A stretch of 64,000 nucleotides of DNA from Actinomadura luzonensis (GCF_022664455.2 NZ_JAKRKC020000002.1:1984001-2048000), one strand, 5' to 3'; shown: positions 8,854-18,406, counted from the stretch's first letter. Made by a program: numbers and translations. Notes: a model not told the origin generated them from the letters alone.

Positions 8854-8881
8854 GCGCTGACGTCCTGGAGGGTGATGAGGC

Positions 8882-9793
8882 ATGCGGGTGTTCGTGGCGG
8901 GCGGGACCGGGGTGCTGGGACGGCGGCTGGTGCCGCGTCTCGTGGCGCGCGGTCACCAGGTGACGGCGACGACGAGGAGCGCGGCCCGGCGCGGGCTGCT
9001 GGAGGAGCTGGGCGCGGAGGCGGCCGTGATGGACGGCCTGGACGCGACGTCGGTTGGCGAGGCGGTGGCCCGCGCCCGCCCGGACGTCATCGTTCACCAG
9101 ATGACCGCGATCTCCGGAAAGCCGGACATCAAGCACTTCGACCGCTGGTTCGCCACCACCAACCGGCTGCGCACCGAAGGGACCGACCACCTGCTGGCCG
9201 CCGCCGCGGCGACCGGCGTCCCCCACTTCGTGGCACAGGGCTACGCCTCCTGGAACGGCATCCGCGAAGGCGGCTGGGTGAAGACCGAGGAGGACCCGCT
9301 GGACCCGACGAGCACCGGCGAGGGCGCGGCGGCCCTCCGCCACCTGGAAGAGGTCGTGATCGCGGCCGGGGGCGCGGTCCTGCGTTACGGCGCGTTCTAC
9401 GGGCCGGGCGCCACCGACGACCAGGTCGAGCTGGTACGCAAGCGGCAGTACCCGGTGGTCGGGAACGGCGCGGGGCACAGCTCGTGGGTGCACCTCGACG
9501 ACGCGGCCGACGCCACCGTCCTCGCCGTGGAGCGCGGGGCGAGAGGCGTGTTCAACATCGTGGACGACGATCCTGCCCCGGCCCGTGAGTGGCTGCCCCA
9601 TCTGGCGGCGTGCGCCGGGGCCAGGCCGCCGTTGCGGATCCCCGTGTGGCTGGCCCGTCCGCTGGCAGGGGCGGCGGCGGTGGCGATGATGACCGAGGGG
9701 CGCGCCTTCTCCAACGCCAAGGCCAAGCGGGAGCTGGGCTGGGAGCCGCGCCATCCCTCCTGGCGCGAGGGCTTCAAGGAGGAGCTGGCGTGA
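8882..9793 (+). CDS. NAD-dependent epimerase/dehydratase family protein
   Basis: This is a 303-residue extended/atypical SDR protein. The Rossmann motif GGTGVLGRR sits at residues 7-15, with YGAFYGPGA near residue 165 and WVHLDDAADA near 203, typical of NAD-dependent epimerase family members. The expected catalytic Y-x3-K is not clear: the candidate Tyr in QGYASWNGI has no Lys at +4, so it may be an atypical, perhaps non-epimerase member. Its stop overlaps the upstream-most possible start of the sigma gene, so the two are probably cotranscribed. Such oxidoreductase or epimerase genes are the usual partners of ECF41 sigma factors. Confidence 0.85.
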   Translation: MRVFVAGGTGVLGRRLVPRLVARGHQVTATTRSAARRGLLEELGAEAAVMDGLDATSVGEAVARARPDVIVHQMTAISGKPDIKHFDRWFATTNRLRTEGTDHLLAAAAATGVPHFVAQGYASWNGIREGGWVKTEEDPLDPTSTGEGAAALRHLEEVVIAAGGAVLRYGAFYGPGATDDQVELVRKRQYPVVGNGAGHSSWVHLDDAADATVLAVERGARGVFNIVDDDPAPAREWLPHLAACAGARPPLRIPVWLARPLAGAAAVAMMTEGRAFSNAKAKRELGWEPRHPSWREGFKEELA

Positions 9794-9948
9794 AGGGGGA
9801 AGGTTGCGGGGGACTCGATGGGTTCGGAGGGATTCGCGGCATGGGGAGGGATGAGGAGTCGAGTGGGAGTGGGGAGGGGGGCGGTTTGGCGCGGGTCGAG
9901 GAGCCGGGCAGGGCGCAGGAGTCCGGTAAGGCGGAGGGACGCGGCATC

Positions 9949-10917
9949 ATGCAGGAGTCTGGGGAGCGGGTCGGAGAGTTCGGGGGAGGGGGTGCCGGGC
10001 GGGGTGGGGAGTTCGAGGAGTTGCGGCCCATGTTGTTCTCCATCGCCTACCGCATCCTCGGCAGCGTCGCCGAGGCCGAGGACGCCGTCCAGGAGACCTG
10101 GCTGCGTTACGAGGCTTCCCCGGTCCGTCCCGCCTCGGTCAAGGCGTACCTGTCCGCCATCGTGTCCAGGATCGCGATCGACGTGCTGCGCTCGGCGCGG
10201 GTGCGGCGGGAGGAGTACGCGGGGCAGTGGTTCCCCGAGCCGCTGCTGGCCGACCCGTACGAGGACCCGGAGCGCTCGGCGGAGCTGGCCGACTCGGTGT
10301 CGATGGCGGCTCTGCTGCTGCTGGAACGGCTCAGCCCGCTGGAGCGGGCGGTGTTCGTGCTGCGCGAGGTGTTCGGGTTCGGCTTCGGTGAGGTCGCCGC
10401 CGCGGTGGGACGTTCGGAGGCGGCCTGCCGCCAGCTCGCGGTGCGGGCCCGTCGCCACATGGACGCGGGGCGGGCCCGTTTCGCGGCCGACCGCCGGGAA
10501 CGCGAGGAGCTGGCCGGTCGCTTCTTCGACGCCTTCCGCGAAGGGGATGTGGCCGGGCTGCGTGAGCTGCTGGCCGCCGACGTGCAGATGGTCGGCGACA
10601 GCGGCGGCAAGGCCCCGCTGTGGGGTGCGGGCATCGTCGGCGCGGCGAACGTCGCCCGGCTGCTGGCCTCGATCGCCGGGCCGTTCGTCCGCATCGGCGG
10701 CACGGTGCAGCCGCACGAGGTGAACGGCCAGCCGGGCGCGATCTTCCGCGATCGGGACGGCAAGGTCGTCAACACGCTGTCGCTCGACATCCTGGACGGG
10801 CAGATCCAGATGATCCGTTCGGTGATCAACCCGGACAAGCTGCGGCATCTCGGCCCGGTCGCGGACGCCTGGCGGGTCGTCCGCGAGGCGAACCAGGCCC
10901 GCCGCTCGGAGCCCTGA
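9949..10917 (+). CDS. ECF41-type RNA polymerase sigma factor with SnoaL-like tail
   Basis: This is a sigma factor of about 322 residues. Region 2 is LFSIAYRILGSVAEAEDAVQETWLRY, region 4 includes LERAVFVLREVFGFGFGEVAAAVGRSEAACRQ, and a C-terminal SnoaL-like domain carries DSGGK (DGGGK motif of the group) and NPDKL near the end. In ECF41 factors this tail modulates activity in place of a separate anti-sigma factor. The start is uncertain: a GTG at 9790 overlaps the epimerase stop and ATGs occur at 9841 and 9949. I prefer 9949 because GGAGGG lies 10 bases upstream and the extra residues are Gly/Glu-rich and unlike the family. It likely autoregulates through the palindromic promoter at 8766-8853. 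Confidence 0.88.
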   Translation: MQESGERVGEFGGGGAGRGGEFEELRPMLFSIAYRILGSVAEAEDAVQETWLRYEASPVRPASVKAYLSAIVSRIAIDVLRSARVRREEYAGQWFPEPLLADPYEDPERSAELADSVSMAALLLLERLSPLERAVFVLREVFGFGFGEVAAAVGRSEAACRQLAVRARRHMDAGRARFAADRREREELAGRFFDAFREGDVAGLRELLAADVQMVGDSGGKAPLWGAGIVGAANVARLLASIAGPFVRIGGTVQPHEVNGQPGAIFRDRDGKVVNTLSLDILDGQIQMIRSVINPDKLRHLGPVADAWRVVREANQARRSEP

Positions 10918-11016
10918 GCCCGCCCGTCGAAGACGGCGAGCCCCACCGGAGGAGGGCGGGCCCGGCCCGGGCGGGCGGTGGCGGGTCAGACGGCCGGGCG
11001 GTCGGGCGGTGGGTGG

Positions 11017-11712
11017 TCAGGTGGTGGGGGCGGTCTCGTGGACGATGCCGTCCCTGATCTCCAGGACGCGGTCGGCGAGCGTGATCAGGCTGGGGTCGTG
11101 CGTGGCGACCAGGGCCGTCACGCCCTCGCTGCGCACCAGCGCCCGCAGCAGCTCCATGATCTGCCGCCCGGTCTGCGAGTCGAGCTGCCCGGTCGGCTCG
11201 TCGGCGACCAGCAGCCGCGGCCGGTTGGCCAGGGAGCGGGCGATCGCCACCCGCTGCCGCTGGCCGCCGGACAGCTCGAACGGCCGCTGGTTGGCGTGCT
11301 GCTCCAGCCCCACCAGGGCGAGCAACATGCGCACGCGGGCCTCGCGCTCGTCGGCCGGCATCCGTACCAGCCGCATCGGCACCCCGACGTTCTCGGCCGC
11401 CGACAGCACCGGGATCAGGCCGAACGACTGGAACACGAAGCCGATCACGTCGCGGCGCAGCTCCAGCAGCGCCTCCTCGGACATCGCCGTGACGTCCTGG
11501 CCGGAGACCAGCACCCGGCCCGCGTCCGGCCGGTCGAGGCCGCCGATCTGGTTGAGCAGGGTGGTCTTGCCGGACCCGGACCGGCCGCGTACGGCGACCA
11601 GCTCGCCGGGGCGGACGGCGAAGGACACCTCCCGCAGCGCCACCACCTCCTTGGGCCCGCTGCGGTACACCTTGCGCAGGCCCTCCACCAGGACCAAGGG
11701 CTCATCGCTCAT
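11017..11712 (-). CDS. ABC transporter ATP-binding protein (MacB/LolD-like)
   Basis: This is a 231-residue nucleotide-binding subunit. Walker A is GRSGSGKTT near residue 43, the signature is LSGGQRQR near 148, Walker B is LLVADEPTG near 168, and the switch His is THD near 205. It resembles the LolD/FtsE/MacB subclass that drives FtsX-type permeases. Its ATG overlaps the end of the preceding ATPase gene by 11 bases, and it is the last gene of a four-gene minus-strand operon with two FtsX-type permeases. It is a second ATPase, so the complex may use a heterodimeric engine. Substrate unknown. Confidence 0.9.
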   Translation of the reverse strand: MSDEPLVLVEGLRKVYRSGPKEVVALREVSFAVRPGELVAVRGRSGSGKTTLLNQIGGLDRPDAGRVLVSGQDVTAMSEEALLELRRDVIGFVFQSFGLIPVLSAAENVGVPMRLVRMPADEREARVRMLLALVGLEQHANQRPFELSGGQRQRVAIARSLANRPRLLVADEPTGQLDSQTGRQIMELLRALVRSEGVTALVATHDPSLITLADRVLEIRDGIVHETAPTT

Positions 11713-12631
11713 CGTCGGGCTCCTCCCGGGCGGGCCACACGCCGATGTGGTCGGGCTCCAGCTCCAGCCGCACCCGGCGTTCCATGTTCAGCGCGTTCAT
11801 GAAGTCGCGGGGGAGCTGCAGCCGGCCCACGCGGTCGAGCACGGCGTACTCCTCGGCGACGATCTCCCCCTCCGCGCCCTCGCGGCGCAGCGTCTCGCTG
11901 CTGGTACGCCCGTCGCGGATGCCGATCGTGCGGTCCACCTGGGAGGCGACCAGCGGGTCGTGGGTGACGATGACGACGGTGACGCCGAGCTGCCGGTTGG
12001 CGGTGCGCAGGGCCTCGAAGACCTGTTCCGAGGTCTCGCTGTCCAGCTCGCCGGTGGGCTCGTCGGCCAGGATGAGCTGCGGGGAGTTGGCCAGAGCGAC
12101 GGCGATGGCGACGCGCTGCTGCTCGCCGCCCGACATCTCGGGAATCTTGCGGTCTGCGCAGGAGGCCACGCCCAGCAGCTCCAGCAGGTCCATGGCCCGC
12201 CCGCGGTCCCCGCGCGGCATGCCGGCCAGCTTCATCGGCAGCTCGACGTTCTCGCGCGCGTTCAGGTACGGCAGCAGGTTGCGCGCCGTCTGCTGCCAGA
12301 TGAACCCGACCACCGAGCGCCGGTAGCGCAGCCGGTCCTTCGGCGTCATGGACAGCAGGTCCATGCCCGCCACCCGGGCCACCCCGGCGGTCGGCACGTC
12401 CAGCCCGGACAGCACGTTGAGCAGCGTCGACTTGCCCGACCCCGAGGCGCCGACGACGGCGACCAGCTCGCCCTCCTCGATCACGAGGTCCAGGCCCTGC
12501 AGCGCGACGACCTCGACGCCCTCGGTCTTGTAGATGCGGACGAGGTTGTCGCAGACGATGTGCGCGTCGCCGCCGAAGGCCGCCTTCCCGCGCGCGGCCT
12601 CGGCCTCCAGCTCGGACAGAGTGGGATTCAT
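11702..12631 (-). CDS. ABC transporter ATP-binding protein with AbrB-like C-terminal tail
   Basis: This is a 309-residue ATPase of the MacB/LolD subclass with Walker A GASGSGKST, signature MSGGEQQR, Walker B LILADEPTG and THD. After the normal ATPase end near residue 245 there is a tail of about 60 residues. Its segment YAVLDRVGRLQLPRDF and the following RVRLELEPDHIGVWP look like a swapped-hairpin SpoVT/AbrB domain (V-D-x-x-GR-x-x-lP, then a short beta stretch). I chose the ATG at 12631 for the GGAGG seven bases upstream; another ATG at 12652 would overlap the permease stop. It is the third gene of the permease-permease-ATPase-ATPase operon. The tail's role is unknown. Confidence 0.88.
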   Translation of the reverse strand: MNPTLSELEAEAARGKAAFGGDAHIVCDNLVRIYKTEGVEVVALQGLDLVIEEGELVAVVGASGSGKSTLLNVLSGLDVPTAGVARVAGMDLLSMTPKDRLRYRRSVVGFIWQQTARNLLPYLNARENVELPMKLAGMPRGDRGRAMDLLELLGVASCADRKIPEMSGGEQQRVAIAVALANSPQLILADEPTGELDSETSEQVFEALRTANRQLGVTVVIVTHDPLVASQVDRTIGIRDGRTSSETLRREGAEGEIVAEEYAVLDRVGRLQLPRDFMNALNMERRVRLELEPDHIGVWPAREEPDDER

Positions 12632-12648
12632 GGAGGTTCCTCCGGCAG

Positions 12649-15231
12649 TCATGACAGGTCTCCCGCGCGCAGCGCGTCGCCCAGGCCGCGCCGCCGGTTG
12701 AGCGCGGTGTGCGCGTACGCGCCGAGCACCGCGACCATGGCCAGCCCGGCGGCCAGCGCCGCGGGCGTGAGCAGGCCGGGGTCGTACCCGCCGACGGGCA
12801 GGTCCCCGGCATAGGCGGACAGGTCGATGCCGGGCCCGAGCGCGGCCGGCAGGCCCAGCCCCAGCGCGAGCCCGGCCGCGGCCGTCACCAGCACCATCGG
12901 CAGCACCTCCAGCATGGTCAGCCGCCGCGCCTGCCGGTCCGACAGGCCGAGCGTGCGCAGGAACGACACGGTACGCGCCCGGTCGGCGGCCCCCACGACC
13001 AGCGACAGGACCACCGCCACCAGGGCGTAGAACGCGAGCGCTGCGGTCACCACGGCGAGGGTCGTGCGCACCGCGCCGGTCAGCGGGTCGTCGCGGATGG
13101 CGGCAAGGGCCCGCTCCTGGGACTCGACCGCGCCGGACGGGACCAGCCGCGCCAGCGCCTCCGGCGCGACGTCGCCCTTGACCAGGAGCGTGTTGACGGC
13201 GGGCCGGGTCAGCACGGTCATCGGCAGCACGAGGAACTTCCCGCCGCGGGCGAACCCGGGCACCGACTCGGCCACGCCCTGGACGCGGACCTTGACCCGC
13301 GACTGCCACCCGACGTCGAGCGTCCCCCGCCCGCGCAGCTCGGGCGAGACCAGCGCGGACCCGCCGCGGGGCGGCTCGGGCAGGGCGACGGGCGCCCCGT
13401 CGAGCAGCCGCCGCCACTGCGCGACGTCCACGGCCAGGGCTTCGGCGCTCTCGCTGGCGTAGCCGAGCTGCACCCGCCCGGTCTGGGCGGTCACCACCTG
13501 CTCGACGCCCGGGGTCGCGCGGATCCGGTCGATCGTGGCGGCCGGGATCTCGATCGGCGAGGTGATCCTGATGGGCGCGCCCACCTGCTGCCAGGACGCG
13601 AGCCGCTGCGTCCCGTCGATGCCGTCCGCGATCACCGCCGCGAACACCGACACGGCCAGCGCCGGCAGCAGGATCAGCACCGGCAGCCCGCCGGCCGCCC
13701 GGGCCCGCGCGGCCCGCGTCAGCCCCAGGAACGGCACGGCGGCCCGGCCGCGCGCGGCCACCCGCACGAGCAGCCGCAGCGGGTACGGGTAGCAGCGCGC
13801 CGTGACCAGCGCCGCCGCCAGCGTCAGCGCGATCGGCACCAGCAGCAGGAACGGGTCCAGCCCCGCCGCCGCCGACAGCCCGCGCTGCCGCAGCAGGTAC
13901 GCCCCCGCCAGCGCGAGCACCACGACCAGCACCTCGACCGTGATCCGCCGCGCCGACGGCCGGGCGGCGGCGCCGTCGCCGCGCCGCTCGTGCAGCGGCG
14001 CGCGGTGCGCGAGCGCCGTCCGCGCCGCCGCGAACCCCACCCCCGCCACCAGCACGAACGCCGGCCCGAGGTGCGCCACCGGGAGCGCCGGTCCCGGCAC
14101 GAGGCCGGCCAGCGCCCACCCGGCGAGCACGGCCGGCCCGACCGCGACCGCGGTCAGCGCCGCGCCCGTCCCGGCGACCTGCCGCAGCGACCCGCCGCGC
14201 GCCCGGGCCAGCGCCAGCGCCTGGTCCAGGCGGTCGGTCAGCAGCCGCACGCCGAGCACGATCACGCCGAGCGCGACCGCGAGCAGCCCGGCGAGCACCA
14301 GGTACATGACGGTCTGGGCGGTGGTGAGAGCCGCGGCGAAGTCGCCGAGCAGCTTGGGCAGGCCGGTCTCCAGCCGGTAGGGGCCCGCGCTGGTGGCCTG
14401 GAGGGTGAGCAGGCGGCCGAGCTCGGCGACCCCCGCCTCGACCTCGGACACGCTCATCGCGCTCGCCGCCCGCGCGTTCACCGGCAGCACCCAGCGGTAG
14501 GTCAGGTTGCGGGCCTCGCCGCTCAGCGCGGCGAGGCCGGCGTCGGAGATGAGCGTGGTGGTGTGGAACTCGAAGTCCAGCTCGCCGGGCGGCTGCAGCT
14601 TGGTGACGTGCAGGAGGTCCTGGTCGTGGCCCCAGGCGCGGTCGGACGGGTCCTTGGCGCGGAAGACGCCGACGACGCGGACGGCGGCGAAGTCGCTCTC
14701 GCCGAGCGTCCTGGTCTGGCCGACGCGCAGGTCCATCTGCCGCACGGCCTCCTCGACGACGCCCACCTCGAACAGCGGGATCGTCTGCCCGCGGAAGCGC
14801 GTGGTGGACGGCGCGCCGGGCGCGCGGCCGGCGACCCACTCCACCCGCCGGCCGGCGTCGGACAACCAGCCGAGGTTGACGTAGGTCTGCCCGCCCGTCC
14901 CGGTGACCGGCGTGCGGCTGGTCTTGGCGCTCATGTGCCCGGCGGCGACCAGGGGACGCAGCGCGGCGGGCAGCAGCGGCCGCAGGCGCCGCTCGCGTTC
15001 GGCGAAGGCGGCCGGGTCGCGCAGGTCCTCACGGGGCGAGCGGGACTCGCCGGCCACGGTCAGGTCGGCCTGTACGGCGGGCGCCGCGCTCAGCGCCTCC
15101 CGCAGCGCCCGGTCGTAGGCCCCTTGCGTGGCGCGGGGCAGCCCCGACACCAGCAGGCAGGCGAGCGCGCTCAGCGCGAACAGCACGGCCAGCGTGCCCG
15201 CGTGCGCCCGGGCCAGCAGCGCGATCCTCAC
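12649..15231 (-). CDS. FtsX-type ABC transporter permease (second of pair)
   Basis: This is an 860-residue membrane protein. An N-terminal membrane helix (ALLARAHAGTLAVLFALSALACLLVSG) is followed by a large extracytoplasmic domain, three or four helices around residues 300-420, a second extracytoplasmic region (about 560-700) and a C-terminal FtsX core with helices near 715-740, 765-785 and 815-840. The start is a GTG with GGAGG five bases upstream, and it overlaps the stop of the first permease by four bases. It is half of a probable exporter or mechanotransmission complex of the MacB/LolCDE type. Long frames on the other strand over this gene are GC-skew shadows. Confidence 0.85.
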   Translation of the reverse strand: MRIALLARAHAGTLAVLFALSALACLLVSGLPRATQGAYDRALREALSAAPAVQADLTVAGESRSPREDLRDPAAFAERERRLRPLLPAALRPLVAAGHMSAKTSRTPVTGTGGQTYVNLGWLSDAGRRVEWVAGRAPGAPSTTRFRGQTIPLFEVGVVEEAVRQMDLRVGQTRTLGESDFAAVRVVGVFRAKDPSDRAWGHDQDLLHVTKLQPPGELDFEFHTTTLISDAGLAALSGEARNLTYRWVLPVNARAASAMSVSEVEAGVAELGRLLTLQATSAGPYRLETGLPKLLGDFAAALTTAQTVMYLVLAGLLAVALGVIVLGVRLLTDRLDQALALARARGGSLRQVAGTGAALTAVAVGPAVLAGWALAGLVPGPALPVAHLGPAFVLVAGVGFAAARTALAHRAPLHERRGDGAAARPSARRITVEVLVVVLALAGAYLLRQRGLSAAAGLDPFLLLVPIALTLAAALVTARCYPYPLRLLVRVAARGRAAVPFLGLTRAARARAAGGLPVLILLPALAVSVFAAVIADGIDGTQRLASWQQVGAPIRITSPIEIPAATIDRIRATPGVEQVVTAQTGRVQLGYASESAEALAVDVAQWRRLLDGAPVALPEPPRGGSALVSPELRGRGTLDVGWQSRVKVRVQGVAESVPGFARGGKFLVLPMTVLTRPAVNTLLVKGDVAPEALARLVPSGAVESQERALAAIRDDPLTGAVRTTLAVVTAALAFYALVAVVLSLVVGAADRARTVSFLRTLGLSDRQARRLTMLEVLPMVLVTAAAGLALGLGLPAALGPGIDLSAYAGDLPVGGYDPGLLTPAALAAGLAMVAVLGAYAHTALNRRRGLGDALRAGDLS

Positions 15232-18200
15232 CGGTCCTCCAAGATCTGCCCGCGCCGCAGGCGCCGCGCCAGCCCGGCGACGATCGCGAACAGCACCGCG
15301 GCCACCGCCGCCAGCATCAGCGCCGTGGCCCCCCACGGGATCTCCAGCAGCACGCCGGGCGTGACGGCCGAGGCCTGCCCGGTCAGCACGATGTGCGGCA
15401 CGACCAACGCCGCGACGGCCACGGCGAGCCCGGTCCCGGCCGCCAGCGAGAGCCCGACGACGAACGCCTGCTCCACCGCCAGCAGCCCGAACAGCTGCCG
15501 CGAGCCGGTGCCGAGCGCCCGCAGCACCGCGAACTCGGCCCTGCGCTCCCGCGCCGCGACGGCCGCGTTCACCAGGAAGCCGAGCGCGGCGAACACCAGC
15601 GCCGCGCCGAAGCCCAGCATCAGCGCGCCCTGCAGGCCGCTGGCCAGGGGGTCGTCCTGGAGCGCCGCCGCCAGCTCGCGCTCGTCGACGACGGTGACGT
15701 CCCAGGCGGGCCGCTCGCGGAGCGCGGCGCGGGCGGGCGCGGGGTCGGCGGCGGCGAGCCACCACTCGGTCGCCGGCCTGGGCGGCTGCGCCCCGGCCAG
15801 CTCGTACGCCTGCAGCGTCCCCCAGTCGGCCAGCAGCGCCTGCTGCCCGGCGGCGGCCGTCGGCATGCTGTCCACCACGCCCACCACGGTGACCTGGAGC
15901 ACCCGCCGGTCGATGCTGGCCGGGCCGGTCTGTCCGGGGGACAGCTTGAGGGCGGCGGCGAGGTCGGCGGTGAGCACGACGGGCAGCGGCCCCGGCGCGG
16001 CGGCCGTCCCGAAGGCCGCGCCGGCCGGCCGGTCGCCCGCGCCGATCGACGCCGTGGCGCCGGGCACCTCGCGGCCGCCGGCGCTCACCCCGGTCACCTT
16101 GAGGGAGGCGGCCTCGCGGGACGCGCCCGCGATCACGCCGCGCAGCGTCAGCGGGTAGGTGATCTTCCCGGTGCGCCCGGCCAGCTCGCGCAGGTCGAGA
16201 TCCACCCGGTTGTCCCCGGGCCGCAGCGTGCCGAGCGGCAGGTCCCGCCACACGCCGAGCGCGTCCGACAGCACCAGCCGGGCCGGCAGCGCGGCGTCCG
16301 CCTCGGCCCGCACGCTCAGCGTGACCGGCTCGCCAGGCAGCTCCAGCCCGCCGGGGCGGGCTCCGGCGAGCGCCCTGGACAGCTCGGCGACCGGCCGGTC
16401 CGACAGGTCGGGGCGCAGGTGGAACAGCTCGCCGAGGCGGGCCGCGTCCAGGCCGAGCAGCAGCGCGCTCGCGCCGCTGACGTCGCTCTGCCCGCGGAAG
16501 GCGGGGGAGAAGGCGGTCACGCCGGGCAAAGCGGTGAACGCCGTGCCGCGCCCGAGCGCCCCCAGCTCCGGCCCGTCCGGCGGCCCGGACAGCCGCAGGT
16601 CGGCCCCGGCCTGGTGGCGGGCCTGGTCGAGCTGCGAGGCCCGCCAGGTGGCCGCGGTGGCCATGGAGACCACGCCGATCGCGATCGCCATGGTGAGCAG
16701 CAGCGCCGGGCCCGCGTACGTGAGCGGCCGGCGGCTCACCTGCCAGGCGCCGAGCGCGGGCGCCAGCGAGCGCCGCCGCGAGGTGATCCGCGCGGCCAGC
16801 CGGGACACCCGCGGCACCAGCCGCAGCCCGAGCATGCCGCCGGTGAGCAGGGCCAGCGCGGGCCCGGAGATGATGAGCGGGTCGATGCCGAGCCCGCCGC
16901 CGGCCGTGACGGTGACCGGCGCGCCGTAGCGGCGCAGCTGCCAGATCGCGAGGCCGGCCACCACGAGCAGCGCGAGGTCCGCGCCCGCCCGCTCGACCAG
17001 CCCGCGCCCGCCGCGCCCGCGCGCCGCCTGCTCCTCCACGTACGTGCGCCGCGCCCCCGCCAGCGCCGGCAGCGCCAGCAGCCCGGCCGCGGCCAGCGCC
17101 ACCGCGAACGACACCAGGAACGTCCCGAGATCGGCGGACGGCGTCAGCCGCACCCCCGCCGACCTGATCCACGGCAGCGCGCTGACCAGCGTCAGCAGCG
17201 GCGGCCCGAGGAACGGCGCGACCACCGCGCAGGGCAGCGCCACCAGCAGCGCCTCGCCTCCGGCCAGCGCCGCGAGGCGGCCGGTGCCCGCGCCGCGCGA
17301 GCGCAGCAGCGCGACCTCCATGCGGCGGTGCTCGGCCAGCAGCCGGGCGGTCAGCATCAGCGCGTACGCGGCCAGCAGCAGGAGCTGGAGCACCGGGATC
17401 AGCATGGTGGAGCGCGCCACCAGGGACGCGGTGTCGAGCTGGGTGAGGATCTCGGGCAGCCGGCCGGTCGCCGAGCAGGTCGCGCAGCCGCCCTCCTTGA
17501 GGCGGTCGCCGACCCCGGCGAGCGCGCCGGCCAGCGGGCGCAGCCGTTCGGGCGTGAGGGCGCTGAGGTCGGGCTCGGCGGTCCAGGTGGCGTTGACGCT
17601 GGTGGCGAAGCGGGCGAGGAAGGTCTCGCGGGGGATCATGAGCGGGCCGTACGTGGTGAACTCGCCGCGCTCGACGCCCCTGCTGAGCAGCTGCTCGTTC
17701 GCCCATCGCTCGCCGGCGGGGTCGTCGAGCTGGAAGACGCCGACGACGCGCACGGTGACCGGGCGCGGGTCCAGGCGGCCCTTGGTGGTGAACTCGCGGC
17801 CGACCTCCAGCCCCGCCGCCGAGGCCGCGGGGAGCGAGAGCGCCGCCTCGACCGGGCCGGGGCCGGGGCGCGGCCAGCTTCCCGAGACGAGCCTGGCGTG
17901 CCGGTCGAGCCCGTCGTGGCTGCCGAACCTCAGCAGCTCCGGCTGCGGCTCGCCGTCCTGGCCCGGCATGACGTAGGAGTCGGAGCGGAAGCTGGTGGTG
18001 AACGCGGGTGCGGTGCCGTAGGCGCGGGTGAGCTCGTCGCGGACGGCCCGGTCGTAGCGGGGGAAGGTCTCGGCGGTGACGGGGGTGCTGACGACGGCGG
18101 CGGTCTGCCGGAAGGAGGCGGTCTCCATCGCCCGGCGCACGCCCGCGTCGGCGATGGAGGAGGCGTACATGGTCAGCGCGACCAGCGTGGTGGTGGCCAG

Positions 18201-18275
18201 CAGGATCGCCCCGAACGCGGCCAGCAGGAGCAGCGGCTCGCTGAACGCCCTCTTGACGACCAACGGCCCCCGCAT
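15228..18275 (-). CDS. FtsX-type ABC transporter permease (first of pair)
   Basis: This 1015-residue membrane protein is first in the operon. It has an N-terminal helix near 15-40, an extracytoplasmic domain to about 290, helices near 290-310, 335-360, 385-405, 445-460, 480-500 and 525-545, a second large extracytoplasmic domain (about 560-880) and a C-terminal FtsX core of three helices ending in RRLRRGQILEDR. The first outer domain holds a CxxC pair (GGCATCSATG near residue 265), unusual in such permeases and possibly a disulfide. Paired with the next permease and two ATPases, it should form one asymmetric type VII-like ABC system. The substrate cannot be read from the sequence. Confidence 0.85.
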   Translation of the reverse strand: MRGPLVVKRAFSEPLLLLAAFGAILLATTTLVALTMYASSIADAGVRRAMETASFRQTAAVVSTPVTAETFPRYDRAVRDELTRAYGTAPAFTTSFRSDSYVMPGQDGEPQPELLRFGSHDGLDRHARLVSGSWPRPGPGPVEAALSLPAASAAGLEVGREFTTKGRLDPRPVTVRVVGVFQLDDPAGERWANEQLLSRGVERGEFTTYGPLMIPRETFLARFATSVNATWTAEPDLSALTPERLRPLAGALAGVGDRLKEGGCATCSATGRLPEILTQLDTASLVARSTMLIPVLQLLLLAAYALMLTARLLAEHRRMEVALLRSRGAGTGRLAALAGGEALLVALPCAVVAPFLGPPLLTLVSALPWIRSAGVRLTPSADLGTFLVSFAVALAAAGLLALPALAGARRTYVEEQAARGRGGRGLVERAGADLALLVVAGLAIWQLRRYGAPVTVTAGGGLGIDPLIISGPALALLTGGMLGLRLVPRVSRLAARITSRRRSLAPALGAWQVSRRPLTYAGPALLLTMAIAIGVVSMATAATWRASQLDQARHQAGADLRLSGPPDGPELGALGRGTAFTALPGVTAFSPAFRGQSDVSGASALLLGLDAARLGELFHLRPDLSDRPVAELSRALAGARPGGLELPGEPVTLSVRAEADAALPARLVLSDALGVWRDLPLGTLRPGDNRVDLDLRELAGRTGKITYPLTLRGVIAGASREAASLKVTGVSAGGREVPGATASIGAGDRPAGAAFGTAAAPGPLPVVLTADLAAALKLSPGQTGPASIDRRVLQVTVVGVVDSMPTAAAGQQALLADWGTLQAYELAGAQPPRPATEWWLAAADPAPARAALRERPAWDVTVVDERELAAALQDDPLASGLQGALMLGFGAALVFAALGFLVNAAVAARERRAEFAVLRALGTGSRQLFGLLAVEQAFVVGLSLAAGTGLAVAVAALVVPHIVLTGQASAVTPGVLLEIPWGATALMLAAVAAVLFAIVAGLARRLRRGQILEDR

Positions 18276-18406
18276 CCGTCCCCCTTCACCCGTTTAGTGA
18301 ACCTTCGGGGAGAGGGCGGAGGGCAAGCAAGGTGATCTAGGGAACGGTGACGGAGACGATACGGGCATGTGATATCGAAACCGTGACAAAACCATCGATA
18401 GAACAA

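Noticed and set aside
12709-18335. Very long plus-strand frames opposite the permease operon
   Set aside because: Arg/Gln/Gly-rich composition and no domain; the minus-strand frames carry the FtsX and ABC motifs.
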